The notes under the pieces were generated by a model. It had not been told where the DNA came from. It did no database searches and was given only the letters and a program-made list of their open reading frames with translations. A DNA stretch of 64,000 bases from Thermanaeromonas sp. C210 (GTDB lineage: Bacteria > Bacillota > DSM-521 > Neomoorellales > Neomoorellaceae). Location of the stretch: positions 594,647 through 658,646 of the forward strand of contig NZ_BLWF01000002.1 of NCBI RefSeq assembly GCF_013167955.1. Reading direction: 5' to 3'. Positions 18,140 to 28,425 of the stretch are shown piece by piece (position 1 is the first letter of the stretch; each line of letters begins with the position of its first letter). A program made the position numbers and the translations under genes.

Positions 18140-19519
18140 CTATTTTCCCAAACAAAACTCGCTGAAAATCCGGTCCAGCAGATCCTCCCGGGCTGTCTCC
18201 CCGGTGATCTCGCCGAGGGCTTCCCAGGCTCCCTGGAGGTCTATGCTCACTAGCTCCAGGGGAAGACCTTTCTCCCAGGCGCGTAAGGATTCCTCCAGGC
18301 AGCCCAGGGCCCTCTCAAGGGCCTCCCGGTGGCGCTCCCGCAGTAGCAGGGGTTCGCCGGTATTCCTCAAAACCCGGCCGCCCAGCACCAGATCCCGCAC
18401 GGCACGGCTCAAGGCGTCCAAACCCTGCCCCTCCTTGGCGGAAACCACCACCCACGGCCGCCCACCTGCAAGGCGACTCAGGTCCTCCTCATCCACCGAG
18501 GCTACGGCGTCGGCCTTATTGGCCACCACCACCAAAGGCTTATCCCCCAGTTCCTTCAGCAGTTCCTCATCCTCCCGGGTAACCCCCGTGGTCAGATCCA
18601 CCACCAGCAGTACGAGGTCCGCGGCGGCCGCAGCCGCCCGGCTCCGGGCTATCCCCAGCCGCTCCAGGCCGTCCGCGGCCTCGCGCATCCCTGCGGTGTC
18701 TATTAACTGGCAGGGAAATCCTCCCAGCTGCATGGCCTCACTAATGGTATCCCGGGTAGTGCCGGGGATATCGCTTACAATGGCCCGGTCCTCCCGCAAG
18801 AGGGCATTGAGCAGGCTCGATTTCCCTACGTTGGGCCGTCCCACCAGGGCTATATTTATACCCTGGCTCACCAGCCTGCCCTCTTCCCACGTGGCCAGGA
18901 GGTCCTGGATACCCTCCCTTACCCTCACCAGGCGTTCCCTCTCCTCCGGCCCTACGTCCCCCACCTCCTCGGGAAAATCCAGGCTGGCCTCCACCGCGGC
19001 CAGAACACCCGTGATTTCATCCCTGAGGGCCTTCACCCTCCGGGAAAGCCCGCCCTGCAGCTGGGAAATAGCCGCCGCCAGTCCCGTCTGGCTTCGGGCC
19101 CGGATGATGCTTATGATAGCCTCGGCTTGGGCCAGGTCCAGCCTCCCGTTTAGAAAGGCCCGCCGGGTAAACTCACCGGGCTCCGCCAGGCGGGCACCTG
19201 CCCTTAAGGCGGCCTGCAGCACCCGGGCACAGGCCAGGGGACCTCCGTGGCAGTGGACCTCCACCACATCCTCAGCCGTATAGCTGTGGGGGCCCCTCAT
19301 GGCTACGGCCAGAACCTCATCCAGAACCTCTCCGCTTTGGGGATCTACAGCCAAGCCCAGGCGCATGCGGTGGCTCTCCGCAGCCCCCAGTGGTGCTCCC
19401 TTCCGGGGGCGAAAAATCTCCCGGCCAATCCTCAGGGCTTCCGGCCCGCTAATCCGCACTATACCGATGCCCCCTTCTCCAGGGGGTGTAGCAATGGCAG
19501 CTATGGTATCCTCTATCAA
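18140..19519 (-). CDS. mnmE: tRNA modification GTPase MnmE (TrmE)
   Basis: This GTPase works with MnmG in wobble-uridine modification. The order is an N-terminal formyl-THF-binding domain (DTIAAIATPPGEGGIGIVRI), a helical domain, the G domain (ALVGRPNVGKSSLLNALL, SDIPGTTRDT, DTAGMRE, VVANKAD), and the C-terminal FCLGK motif with its functional Cys. TTG at 19519, directly after GGGAGGAAGAGGAG, matches the family start and gives 459 aa. An ATG at 19555 would add 12 residues with a poor ribosome site. A terminator separates it from the upstream jag gene. Confidence 0.96.
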   Translation of the reverse strand: MIEDTIAAIATPPGEGGIGIVRISGPEALRIGREIFRPRKGAPLGAAESHRMRLGLAVDPQSGEVLDEVLAVAMRGPHSYTAEDVVEVHCHGGPLACARVLQAALRAGARLAEPGEFTRRAFLNGRLDLAQAEAIISIIRARSQTGLAAAISQLQGGLSRRVKALRDEITGVLAAVEASLDFPEEVGDVGPEERERLVRVREGIQDLLATWEEGRLVSQGINIALVGRPNVGKSSLLNALLREDRAIVSDIPGTTRDTISEAMQLGGFPCQLIDTAGMREAADGLERLGIARSRAAAAAADLVLLVVDLTTGVTREDEELLKELGDKPLVVVANKADAVASVDEEDLSRLAGGRPWVVVSAKEGQGLDALSRAVRDLVLGGRVLRNTGEPLLLRERHREALERALGCLEESLRAWEKGLPLELVSIDLQGAWEALGEITGETAREDLLDRIFSEFCLGK

Positions 19520-19670
19520 CTCCTCTTCCTCCCGCAACTGTGGTCCTTCTACCATGCCTGCGCCGGCCCTGTCGCGTTTCGGCCACTCCTGGGACCTACC
19601 GCGGCCTGGGCCCGGCCTCCGGCACCATCGGAGGAAAGTTTCTTAGCACTTCAGGCCCCTAATATATAAA

Positions 19671-19700
19671 ACCCAGTAATACACATATGTATTACTGGGT
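19671..19700 (-). terminator. Rho-independent terminator after jag
   Basis: A 13-bp perfect stem (ACCCAGTAATACA with TGTATTACTGGGT) has a 4-nt loop. Read on the minus strand it is followed by TTTTATATATT. It divides the rpmH-rnpA-yidD-yidC-jag transcript from mnmE-mnmG-rsmG. Confidence 0.85.
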
Positions 19701-19735
19701 ATCCGCACTTCGCCCTTACTTTGTTACCCTCTCCG

Positions 19736-20356
19736 TCACCTGCGCAGGGATATGACTACCTTGCGGTTGGGCTCCTCTCCCTCGCTGAAGGTGACCACCT
19801 GGCTGTCGTTCTGCAGGGCGGTATGGATGACGCGCCGGTCCTGGGGGGTCATGGGCTCCAGCACTATCCGGTTACCGGTCCGCTTAACCCTCTCCGATAA
19901 CCGCTTGGCCAGCCGGACCAGGGCCTGCTCCCTCCGCTTGCGGTAGCCCTCGGCATCGAGGACCACCTTAACCTTATCCCTAAGGGCCCGATTTACCGCC
20001 AGGTTCGTCAAATATTGCAAAGCATTCAGGGTCTCGCCCCGCCGCCCGATTAACACTCCCAGGTCCCGGCCGTGGAAACTAACCAGGAAGTACTCCTCCC
20101 GCCGCCTAATTTCTATCCCGGCCTGGACGGCCATGGCCTTAAGGACTCCTTCGAGGAATTCCTTTATCAATTTTTCCGGATTGTCGGGCAAAATCACCCG
20201 CACCCTGGCCTGCCGGCTCCCCAAAAAACCGAATAATCCCTTGCTACCCTCCTCGAGAACTTCGACCTGTACTTCCTCCCTACCAGCACCTAAAACCCTC
20301 AGGGCAGCCTCCACTGCCTCCTCCACGCTTTTCCCCGCCATCTCCACTTCCTTCAT
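19736..20356 (-). CDS. jag: RNA-binding protein Jag/KhpB
   Basis: A 206-aa protein with an N-terminal Jag domain (SVEEAVEAALRVLGAGREEV, then KGLFGFLGSRQARVRV), a KH domain (VSFHGRDLGVLIGRRGETLNALQYL, with a GRRG loop) and a C-terminal R3H domain ending in RKVVISLRR. The family binds RNA and takes part in cell-envelope and division control in Gram-positives. The ATG at 20356 overlaps the yidC stop (ATGA) and has GGAGGAAG upstream. An ATG at 20341 is an alternative. Confidence 0.92.
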   Translation of the reverse strand: MKEVEMAGKSVEEAVEAALRVLGAGREEVQVEVLEEGSKGLFGFLGSRQARVRVILPDNPEKLIKEFLEGVLKAMAVQAGIEIRRREEYFLVSFHGRDLGVLIGRRGETLNALQYLTNLAVNRALRDKVKVVLDAEGYRKRREQALVRLAKRLSERVKRTGNRIVLEPMTPQDRRVIHTALQNDSQVVTFSEGEEPNRKVVISLRR

Positions 20357-21030
20357 TTGGCGCTGACTTCCTCCTTCACCAGCCCCGGCTGTCTGCGCAA
20401 AAGCCAATGTTCCATAACTCCCATGAGGCTAAACACCACCCAATAGAGGGCCAGTCCGGCGGAAAACTGAGTGCTCATCCACCCGATGAGCAGGGGCATC
20501 ACTATCAGCATGGTCCTCTGGGATTGATCCTGGGGATTAACCATACTAACCCGCTGCTGCAAGAAGGTCGCCGCCGCCACCAATACCGGCAGAAGGAAAT
20601 AGGGATCCGGTCTGCCTAAGTTGGGTACCCACAGAAAATTAGCGTGCTCCATGTTTACCGCCGGGTTAGCCGCGGGATCAAAAAAGCTCCTCAAAGCACT
20701 AAAGAGGGCAAACAAAATAGGCATCTGTACCAGCAAGGGCAGACAGCCGCTAAAGGGATTTACCTTTTCCGTCTGGTATAGCTCCAAGATGGCCTTTTGT
20801 GCTTTCTCCGGATTGTTTTTGAACCTCTTTTGGATCTCTTGCACCTTGGGCTGCAGCTCCTGCATGCGACGCATGGATTTGAGCTGCTTGTACGTCAGAG
20901 GGTACAAGAGAATCTTGACCGCCACGGTAAACAAAATGATAGCCAGCCCGTAGTTGGGTACTCCTAAACTCTGGGTAATATTATAGAAAAATTGGATTGA
21001 TTGCGACAGGAAATGAACTAATGCGCCCAA
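20353..21030 (-). CDS. yidC: Membrane protein insertase YidC (Oxa1/SpoIIIJ family)
   Basis: YidC inserts and folds membrane proteins with or without SecYEG. This short 225-aa form has five hydrophobic segments and the conserved cytoplasmic hairpin (YPLTYKQLKSMRRMQELQPK), then NPFSGCLPLLVQMPILFALF and the C-terminal helices. The annotated TTG start at 21030 lacks a strong ribosome site, but no better in-frame start is visible. It is translationally coupled to jag. Confidence 0.92.
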   Translation of the reverse strand: MGALVHFLSQSIQFFYNITQSLGVPNYGLAIILFTVAVKILLYPLTYKQLKSMRRMQELQPKVQEIQKRFKNNPEKAQKAILELYQTEKVNPFSGCLPLLVQMPILFALFSALRSFFDPAANPAVNMEHANFLWVPNLGRPDPYFLLPVLVAAATFLQQRVSMVNPQDQSQRTMLIVMPLLIGWMSTQFSAGLALYWVVFSLMGVMEHWLLRRQPGLVKEEVSAK

Positions 21031-21105
21031 CCCAGCCTGCCTGCCTTCGCGGTTGCCTTACGGCCCCGGGGGGTGCAGACAGGTCTTCACCTCCTCACCT
21101 AACTT

Positions 21106-21324
21106 TCACGGAACCGGATCGTACCCTCCGTTATGCCAAGGATGGCACCTTCCTAACCTTTTCAATGCTAGCCACCCGCCACGCCAGACACCGTGCTTGG
21201 CCACTGCCTGGGATGCATACTCCGAACAGCTGGGGTAAAACCGACAACGGGCACCCATAAAAGGAGAAATGCACCTCTGATAAAACCTCAAAAGGAGGAT
21301 CACTAACCTCTGGCCGCGCGACAA
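21106..21324 (-). CDS. yidD: Membrane protein insertion efficiency factor YidD
   Basis: A 72-aa basic protein with the diagnostic string [20 protein letters not shown] and a C-terminal [15 protein letters not shown]. YidD sits at the inner face of the membrane and aids YidC-dependent insertion. The TTG start is preceded by GGCGAGGA. It lies between rnpA (19 nt away) and yidC, the usual gene order. Confidence 0.93.
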   Translation of the reverse strand: MSRGQRLVILLLRFYQRCISPFMGARCRFYPSCSEYASQAVAKHGVWRGGWLALKRLGRCHPWHNGGYDPVP

Positions 21325-21342
21325 GTTCCTCGCCTTCCTTTA

Positions 21343-21696
21343 TTATCCATCCTCGGCGTCACACAATAGTTTAGCCCGCTTGCTAAGGCTTAATACTTCC
21401 TCCACTACCCGGGGATAGGACAACCCTTTCAATCCCTCGCGAGCTACGAACACCACGTCAAAACCCGGTCTGAACCGGCCCAAATGCCGGTGGCAGGCCT
21501 CCCGCAGAAGCCTCTTACTGCGGTTGCGCTCTACGGCCCGCCCCATTTTCTTCGAAACCGAAAAGCCAAAACGCGTGAGTCCCAACCGGTTGGGCCGCCA
21601 GTACAAAACTAAAGCCCGGCTACCTACCCGATTCCCCCGGCGATACACCTGCCGGAACTCACCCGACCGCCTGATCCTGCGGGCTGCCGGCAGCAA
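21343..21696 (-). CDS. rnpA: Ribonuclease P protein component
   Basis: The protein subunit of RNase P, which trims the 5' leader from pre-tRNAs. The RNR signature is clear: FGFSVSKKMGRAVERNRSKR followed by LLREACHRH. TTG at 21696, 7 nt after GGAGG, gives a start (LLPAARRIRRSGEFRQVY) matching the family and a length of about 117 aa. A longer frame from a GTG at 21711 would put the ribosome site inside the gene. It lies directly downstream of rpmH. Confidence 0.95.
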   Translation of the reverse strand: MLPAARRIRRSGEFRQVYRRGNRVGSRALVLYWRPNRLGLTRFGFSVSKKMGRAVERNRSKRLLREACHRHLGRFRPGFDVVFVAREGLKGLSYPRVVEEVLSLSKRAKLLCDAEDG

Positions 21697-21739
21697 ATTC
21701 CTAACCTCCACACAAGAGATGGTAAGCCTTGGCCTTGTC

Positions 21740-21874
21740 TTAAGCCGTCAAACGCTTTCTACCCTTCCGACGGCGCCGCTTGATTACCAGTTGACCGCCC
21801 CTGGTGCTCATCCGCTTTAAAAATCCGTGGACTCTTTTACGGCGCCTGCGCTTGGGCTGATAGGTCCTTTTCAA
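21740..21874 (-). CDS. rpmH: 50S ribosomal protein L34
   Basis: This 44-aa protein has the universal L34 pattern: [20 protein letters not shown], then [20 protein letters not shown] and a final RLTA. The start is TTG at 21874, with GGGGAGGGA upstream on the minus strand. It begins the rpmH-rnpA-yidD-yidC-jag operon reading away from oriC. Confidence 0.97.
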   Translation of the reverse strand: MKRTYQPKRRRRKRVHGFLKRMSTRGGQLVIKRRRRKGRKRLTA

Positions 21875-21959
21875 TCCCGTCCCTCCCCACTCCTGAGTCA
21901 CCACACTCCGATCTTACCCTTCGAAGCAAAAGGGCAGCAGCCGGCAATTTAGTTAAATT

Positions 21960-22060
21960 ATAGCCCACTACTTCCGAGGCTGTCAAGAAAAAGGGCCCTT
22001 AGCCGGTTGCCACTTATCCACATCTTTGTTAATATAATTGTGCTCGTTATCCACAACTAA
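21960..22060. other. Replication origin (oriC) segment with DnaA boxes
   Basis: In the 200-bp gap between divergent rpmH and dnaA are two perfect DnaA boxes, TTATCCACA, at 22014-22022 and 22047-22055. They have the same orientation and are 33 bp apart (about three helical turns), with an AT-rich TTTGTTAATATAATTG between them. A near-consensus TTATCAACA lies at 23458-23466 in the dnaA-dnaN gap. The gene context is the conserved Firmicute origin. Confidence 0.85.
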
Positions 22061-22073
22061 GGGGGGTTAATCT

Positions 22074-23408
22074 TTGCCGCCCATAAACTTGGAGGTCGCT
22101 TGGCAACAAGCTCTCCAACTTCTCGAACACCAATTACCGCCTACCGCCATAGACACCTGGTTTCGGGAGGCCCGGCCCCTGACCTTAAAACACCACACCC
22201 TAATCCTGGCCGTACCCAATGAATTTGCTCGGGACTACATTCAGAGCCGTTTCGCCTCCCTGCTCCAGACCACCCTACAGAAGGTTTTCCACCAGTACAT
22301 CAGCGTACAGCTCATCGCCCTCCCGCCCGGCGAGGAGGACTTATCCTTTTTGCAGTCTTCGCAACCGCCTAGCAACGAGGAACTCTGCCACCTCAACCCC
22401 AAATATACCTTTGATACCTTTGTGGTGGGCAACAGCAACCGTTTTGCCCATGCGGCTTCCCTAGCCGTAGCAGAGGCTCCCGCCAAGGCCTACAACCCTC
22501 TGTTCATTTACGGAGGGGTCGGCCTGGGCAAGACGCACCTCATGCAAGCCATCGGCCATTATGTGCGGCAACACCTGCCCCACTACCGGGTTATGTACGT
22601 TTCCTCAGAAAAGTTCACTAACGAACTTATTAACGCCATCCACGATAACGATACAGTCAGTTTCCGCAATAAGTACCGCAACATCGATGTTTTATTAATC
22701 GACGACATTCAGTTCCTGGCGGGTAAGGAGCGGACCCAGGAGGAATTCTTCCATACTTTTAATGCCCTTTATGAAGCCAGCAAACAGATTATTATCTCCA
22801 GCGACCGTCCTCCCAAGGAGATACCTACCCTAGAGGACCGCCTGCGCTCGCGCTTCGAGTGGGGGCTGATTACCGACATCCAGCCGCCGGACCTGGAAAC
22901 GAGAGTAGCCATTCTCCGCAAAAAGGCTTCCCTGGACAACCTCTACCTGCCCGACGACATTATGCTCTTTATCGCCCAGAAAGTGGACAGCAATATCCGG
23001 GAGCTGGAAGGAGCCTTTATCCGGGTAGCAGCCTATGCCGCCCTCACCGAACAGGAGCTAACACTGGAAACGGTGGAAAAGATACTGCAAGAGGCCTTAA
23101 CCCTGGCCAAGCCCAAACCCATAACCATCTCCTTTATCCAGGAAAAAGTAGCCCTGTACTTTAACTTAAAACCCGAGGAATTCAAAAGCAAGAAACGGAC
23201 CCGGAGCCTGGCCTACCCGCGCCAGATAGCCATGTATCTCGCCCGTGAGCTCACGGATGCTTCCCTCCCTAAGATAGGTGAAGAATTCGGAGGCCGCGAC
23301 CACACCACGGTCCTTCACGCGTGGGAGAAAATCAGCCAAGATCTCCAAAAAGATCCCGAACTCCAGCAAACCATTACCGAACTTATACAACAAATAAAGA
23401 ATCCGTAA
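22074..23408 (+). CDS. dnaA: Chromosomal replication initiator DnaA
   Basis: DnaA binds DnaA boxes and opens oriC in its ATP form. The 444-aa protein has domain I ([20 protein letters not shown]), a short linker, the AAA+ domain with Walker [14 protein letters not shown] near residue 148 and Walker [14 protein letters not shown], and a C-terminal domain IV with the DNA-binding signature [15 protein letters not shown]. The start is TTG at 22074 behind a GGGGGG tract. Confidence 0.98.
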   Translation: MPPINLEVAWQQALQLLEHQLPPTAIDTWFREARPLTLKHHTLILAVPNEFARDYIQSRFASLLQTTLQKVFHQYISVQLIALPPGEEDLSFLQSSQPPSNEELCHLNPKYTFDTFVVGNSNRFAHAASLAVAEAPAKAYNPLFIYGGVGLGKTHLMQAIGHYVRQHLPHYRVMYVSSEKFTNELINAIHDNDTVSFRNKYRNIDVLLIDDIQFLAGKERTQEEFFHTFNALYEASKQIIISSDRPPKEIPTLEDRLRSRFEWGLITDIQPPDLETRVAILRKKASLDNLYLPDDIMLFIAQKVDSNIRELEGAFIRVAAYAALTEQELTLETVEKILQEALTLAKPKPITISFIQEKVALYFNLKPEEFKSKKRTRSLAYPRQIAMYLARELTDASLPKIGEEFGGRDHTTVLHAWEKISQDLQKDPELQQTITELIQQIKNP

Positions 23409-23535
23409 ACACCCCTGCCCACAGCGGACTCCTTTAACTTGCCGAGCTCCGGCGGGATTATCAACATCTCCACAGCGCCTACGATCACTACAACGGGACT
23501 CATCGAAAAAATAGATGATGGAGGAGGTATTTCCC

Positions 23536-24660
23536 GTGCGCATATCCTGTCCCCAACCCCAGCTGTTAAATGCGGTGCTTAAAGTACACCGTGCCATCGG
23601 GAGCACTAGCACCCTCCCGGCACTGACCGGAATATTGTTAACCGCAGGCGACGGCAAGGTTACCCTCCATGCTACGGACCTGGAAATGGGAATAATCGTA
23701 TCCTTTGGTTGTGAGGTTGGGGAGGAAGGCCGTCTTCTACTACCTGCGCGGATCTTCACCGACCTGGTCCGTCACCTGCCCCCGGTGACGGTAAGCTTGG
23801 AAGGGAAGGCCGGGGGGGTGGTCACCATAGAGTACCATCAGGCGCGGGCCCAGCTCCACAGCATGGACCCCGACCAATTCCCTTCGTTACCCGAACCTTC
23901 CCAATCCTATTCCCTTAAATTCCCATCCAGGGATTTCAGGGAGATCGTCCGTAAGGTGGGTATTGCGGCAGGCAGTGAAGAGCTGCGCAGCATATACCAC
24001 GGGCTCCTCTGGGAGATGGACTTTCTGGCCGGCAAATCGGTGATGGTGGCCACTGATACCCACCGCTTGGCCCTCTACGAGACCCCCATAAGCCCCGTCG
24101 GGGGAGAGGGCCAGACCGCGGCCATTATTCCCCATAAATCCCTGGTGGAGCTATCGCGCCTCTTCTCGGGGGAGGAAGACGAAGAGATAACCTTTATCAT
24201 CGGCCCCAGCCAGATTTTTGCCACTACCGAGAACCTTACCTTTTACAGCCGCCTCCTCGGCGGCCAGTTCCCGCCCTACCGCCAAGTTTTGCCCAAGGAT
24301 TTTCAAACCGTGGTGGTCGTACCCACCCATGAGATCACCACGGCCGTAGAGCGGGCCACCCTGCTGGGCCGCGAAGACAGCAGGCTACGATCTTCCATCA
24401 TCCGCCTGGAGATAGGAGATACTCTACGGCTCCTCAGCCACACACCGGAAGTGGGCCAGCTAGAGGAAGAGCTTCCGGCGGAGATCACCGGCCCAGGCCT
24501 GGAAGTGGCCCTTAACGGCCGGTATCTCCTGGACGCCCTCAAAGTAATCGAAGAAGAGAAGGTGATCCTTAAATTCATCGAGCCCTTAAAGCCCTTAGTG
24601 GTACAGCCCCAGGGCGTTGATCACTACTTCTGCCTTATTTTACCCGTCAGGCTTGGGTAA
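23536..24660 (+). CDS. dnaN: DNA polymerase III beta subunit (sliding clamp)
   Basis: The ring-shaped processivity factor of the replicase, about 374 aa. It shows the threefold clamp pattern: LPALTGILLTAGDGKVTLHA in domain 1, VMVATDTHRLALYE in domain 2, and a C-terminus with the peptide-binding-groove ending HYFCLILPVRLG. GTG at 23536, 7 nt after GGAGGAGGT, gives the standard start VRISCPQPQLLNAV. In-frame ATGs at 23515/23518 place the ribosome site inside the gene. Confidence 0.97.
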   Translation: MRISCPQPQLLNAVLKVHRAIGSTSTLPALTGILLTAGDGKVTLHATDLEMGIIVSFGCEVGEEGRLLLPARIFTDLVRHLPPVTVSLEGKAGGVVTIEYHQARAQLHSMDPDQFPSLPEPSQSYSLKFPSRDFREIVRKVGIAAGSEELRSIYHGLLWEMDFLAGKSVMVATDTHRLALYETPISPVGGEGQTAAIIPHKSLVELSRLFSGEEDEEITFIIGPSQIFATTENLTFYSRLLGGQFPPYRQVLPKDFQTVVVVPTHEITTAVERATLLGREDSRLRSSIIRLEIGDTLRLLSHTPEVGQLEEELPAEITGPGLEVALNGRYLLDALKVIEEEKVILKFIEPLKPLVVQPQGVDHYFCLILPVRLG

Positions 24661-24667
24661 AATAGAT

Positions 24668-25762
24668 ATGCAGGCGACCCTCTTGACCGAGCTGGCCCTT
24701 TACAACTTTCGCAACTACACGGAAAGGGTCTTTTATTTCCGTCCCGGGCTACACCTGTTAACAGGGCCCAACGGGGCCGGTAAGACCAATCTCCTGGAAG
24801 CCATAGCTTATCTTTCTACCGGACGCTCCTTTCGGTTTCACCAGGATCGGGATCTGGTGACCCTTGGACGGCCAGGCTTCCGCCTTCGCGCCTGCCTGAA
24901 GAAGGGTAACCAGGGGTCCGAGATAGATATTGTCTACGATGGCGGAAGGAAAAAGTTAACAATTAATAATTCCCCCCACCGCCTGGTAGACCTCTTGGGA
25001 CTATTTCCCACCGTTACCTTTGGACCTGACGACCTGTATCTCGTTAAAGGGCCGCCGGTTATCCGGCGCCAGTTCTTGGACCGGGAGTTATGCCAGGTAG
25101 ACCGCTCTTATTGCCTCCATCTTTTGACCTATCGCCGGGTTCTGCTCCAGCGGAACCTCCTCCTCAAGCAGATAAAAGGAGGACAGGCCCGGGCCGATCA
25201 GCTAGAACCGTGGGACCAGCAGCTCGTTTTCTGTGGCCTGCCCTTGGTGGAGAAGAGGCAGGAAGTCCTTCGGAGGTTAGAAGGGCTGGCCGACCAGTTT
25301 TACGCCGTGCTGGCCGGCGCTTCATCTTCCATAGCCCTGTGTTACCAACCCAGCTTGAGTCCCGCTGATGATTGGCTTAAGAGGCTGGCGGAAAAGCGTG
25401 ATAAGGAGATTATCATGGGGGCTACGTTATTAGGCCCCCATCGGGACGACTTCACCTTTGAAGTAGGCGGCCGCAGTGGCCGCCACTACGCATCCCAGGG
25501 CGAGCAGCGGAGCCTCGTACTGGCCCTAAAGTTGGCAGAAACTGTGTACTTTACCCAGGTCTTGGGCTTCAGACCGGCCCTTCTCCTAGACGATGTTTTT
25601 TCGGAGCTGGACGGGAACCGGCGAAAGGCCCTTCTAGAGGTCGTAGCAGGAGAAGGACAGGCTTTTATCACTACCACCCAGGTGGAAGATATACCCCCTG
25701 AGGTTAGGGAAAAAGCCTTTATACTCGCCTGCGGCGGGACGGAAAAAGGGACTTCCCCGTAA
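24668..25762 (+). CDS. recF: DNA replication and repair protein RecF
   Basis: An SMC-like ATPase that helps load RecA at gaps. The 364-aa protein has Walker A GPNGAGKTNLLEAI near residue 30, the signature region SQGEQRSLVLALKLAE, and Walker B LLLDDVFSELDGNRRKALL. The ATG at 24668 lies 7 nt after the dnaN stop; the ribosome site is weak, suggesting coupling to dnaN. Confidence 0.96.
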   Translation: MQATLLTELALYNFRNYTERVFYFRPGLHLLTGPNGAGKTNLLEAIAYLSTGRSFRFHQDRDLVTLGRPGFRLRACLKKGNQGSEIDIVYDGGRKKLTINNSPHRLVDLLGLFPTVTFGPDDLYLVKGPPVIRRQFLDRELCQVDRSYCLHLLTYRRVLLQRNLLLKQIKGGQARADQLEPWDQQLVFCGLPLVEKRQEVLRRLEGLADQFYAVLAGASSSIALCYQPSLSPADDWLKRLAEKRDKEIIMGATLLGPHRDDFTFEVGGRSGRHYASQGEQRSLVLALKLAETVYFTQVLGFRPALLLDDVFSELDGNRRKALLEVVAGEGQAFITTTQVEDIPPEVREKAFILACGGTEKGTSP

Positions 25763-25908
25763 ATACCGGGTATTTTACCCGCGATGGACGGCCGGAACAG
25801 GCCAGACGGGTTAATTTGCCTTCTCGCCCTAAACCCGGCGGCCTCCTCCGCCGGGCAAAGTGGGGCCTCTAAAACAGTTCCCTTTAACCACGGGGAGGTG
25901 GGCAAGGA

Positions 25909-26181
25909 GTGTATTTGCATATCGGTGGGGACGTCCTTTTGCCTTTGAAGGATATTGTGGGAATCTTCGACTATGAGAAAATAGGGCGTTCGGCAGCCAA
26001 CAAGGAGTTCTGGGCGGCCAACAAAAAAGGGCCTCGGCTAAAGGGCGAGCCGGTGAAGTCTTTTATCGTCACTACGGATAAGAAGATCTACTTTTCATCC
26101 ATTTCTCCGGTGACCCTGGGCCGGCGGGCAGCAGCCCAGAAGAGAAAGAGCCCCGATGTATCCCCTGCTTTAAGAGAGTAA
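25909..26181 (+). CDS. remB: RemB/YaaB-like regulator (DUF370)
   Basis: A 90-aa protein whose N-terminus MYLHIGGDVLLPLKDIVGIF closely parallels B. subtilis YaaB/RemB (MYIHLGDD...DIVGIFD). The later SFIVTTDKKIYFSSISPVTL is typical of the RemA/RemB (DUF370) family of DNA-binding biofilm and osmotic regulators. Its position between recF and gyrB is the same as yaaB in Bacillus. I choose GTG at 25909 from this match, with GGGGAGG 9-10 nt upstream. A TTG two codons later is possible. The target genes are unknown. Confidence 0.88.
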   Translation: MYLHIGGDVLLPLKDIVGIFDYEKIGRSAANKEFWAANKKGPRLKGEPVKSFIVTTDKKIYFSSISPVTLGRRAAAQKRKSPDVSPALRE

Positions 26182-26204
26182 TTTAGCTCGTAATCCAGGG
26201 ATTG

Positions 26205-26310
26205 AGCCGAGGGGAAGATGAATCTTTCGCCAAATTGGCGATGGAGGCGGGGCCGAAGCAGCCTGAGGCCTGTGGCCGGCTCCTTAGTGCCGGAAGGCAA
26301 AAGAGCGGGG
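26205..26310 (+). repeat. Structured intergenic element, copy A (upstream of gyrB)
   Basis: The 309-bp gap 26182-26490 is gene-free. It holds a block closely matching that upstream of larE: GGGGAAGAT, a CGCCAAATTGGCG hairpin, ATGGAGGCGG (core 26243-26250), GGCCGAAG, then GCCTGTGGCCGGCTCC. Against the copy upstream of selC it shares GGAGGCGG..CCGA.G and GAGGCCTG.GGCCGG. A second hairpin, GCGGGG-AA-CCCCGC, lies at about 26307-26321. It is upstream of the probable gyrB promoter. Confidence 0.5.
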
Positions 26311-26425
26311 AACCCCGCCGGAGGCCGAAAAGGAAGCACCAGTATAGGTTCGCGAGGCTATTGATGCGAGGGGGAGCTAAATCACGTCTGGATAATAGGG
26401 TGGGGATGGCTCAGGAAGGCCTGCA

Positions 26426-28401
<1,976 letters not shown>

Positions 28402-28425
28402 AAGAGCTAAAGGGAGTGGCAGCCC

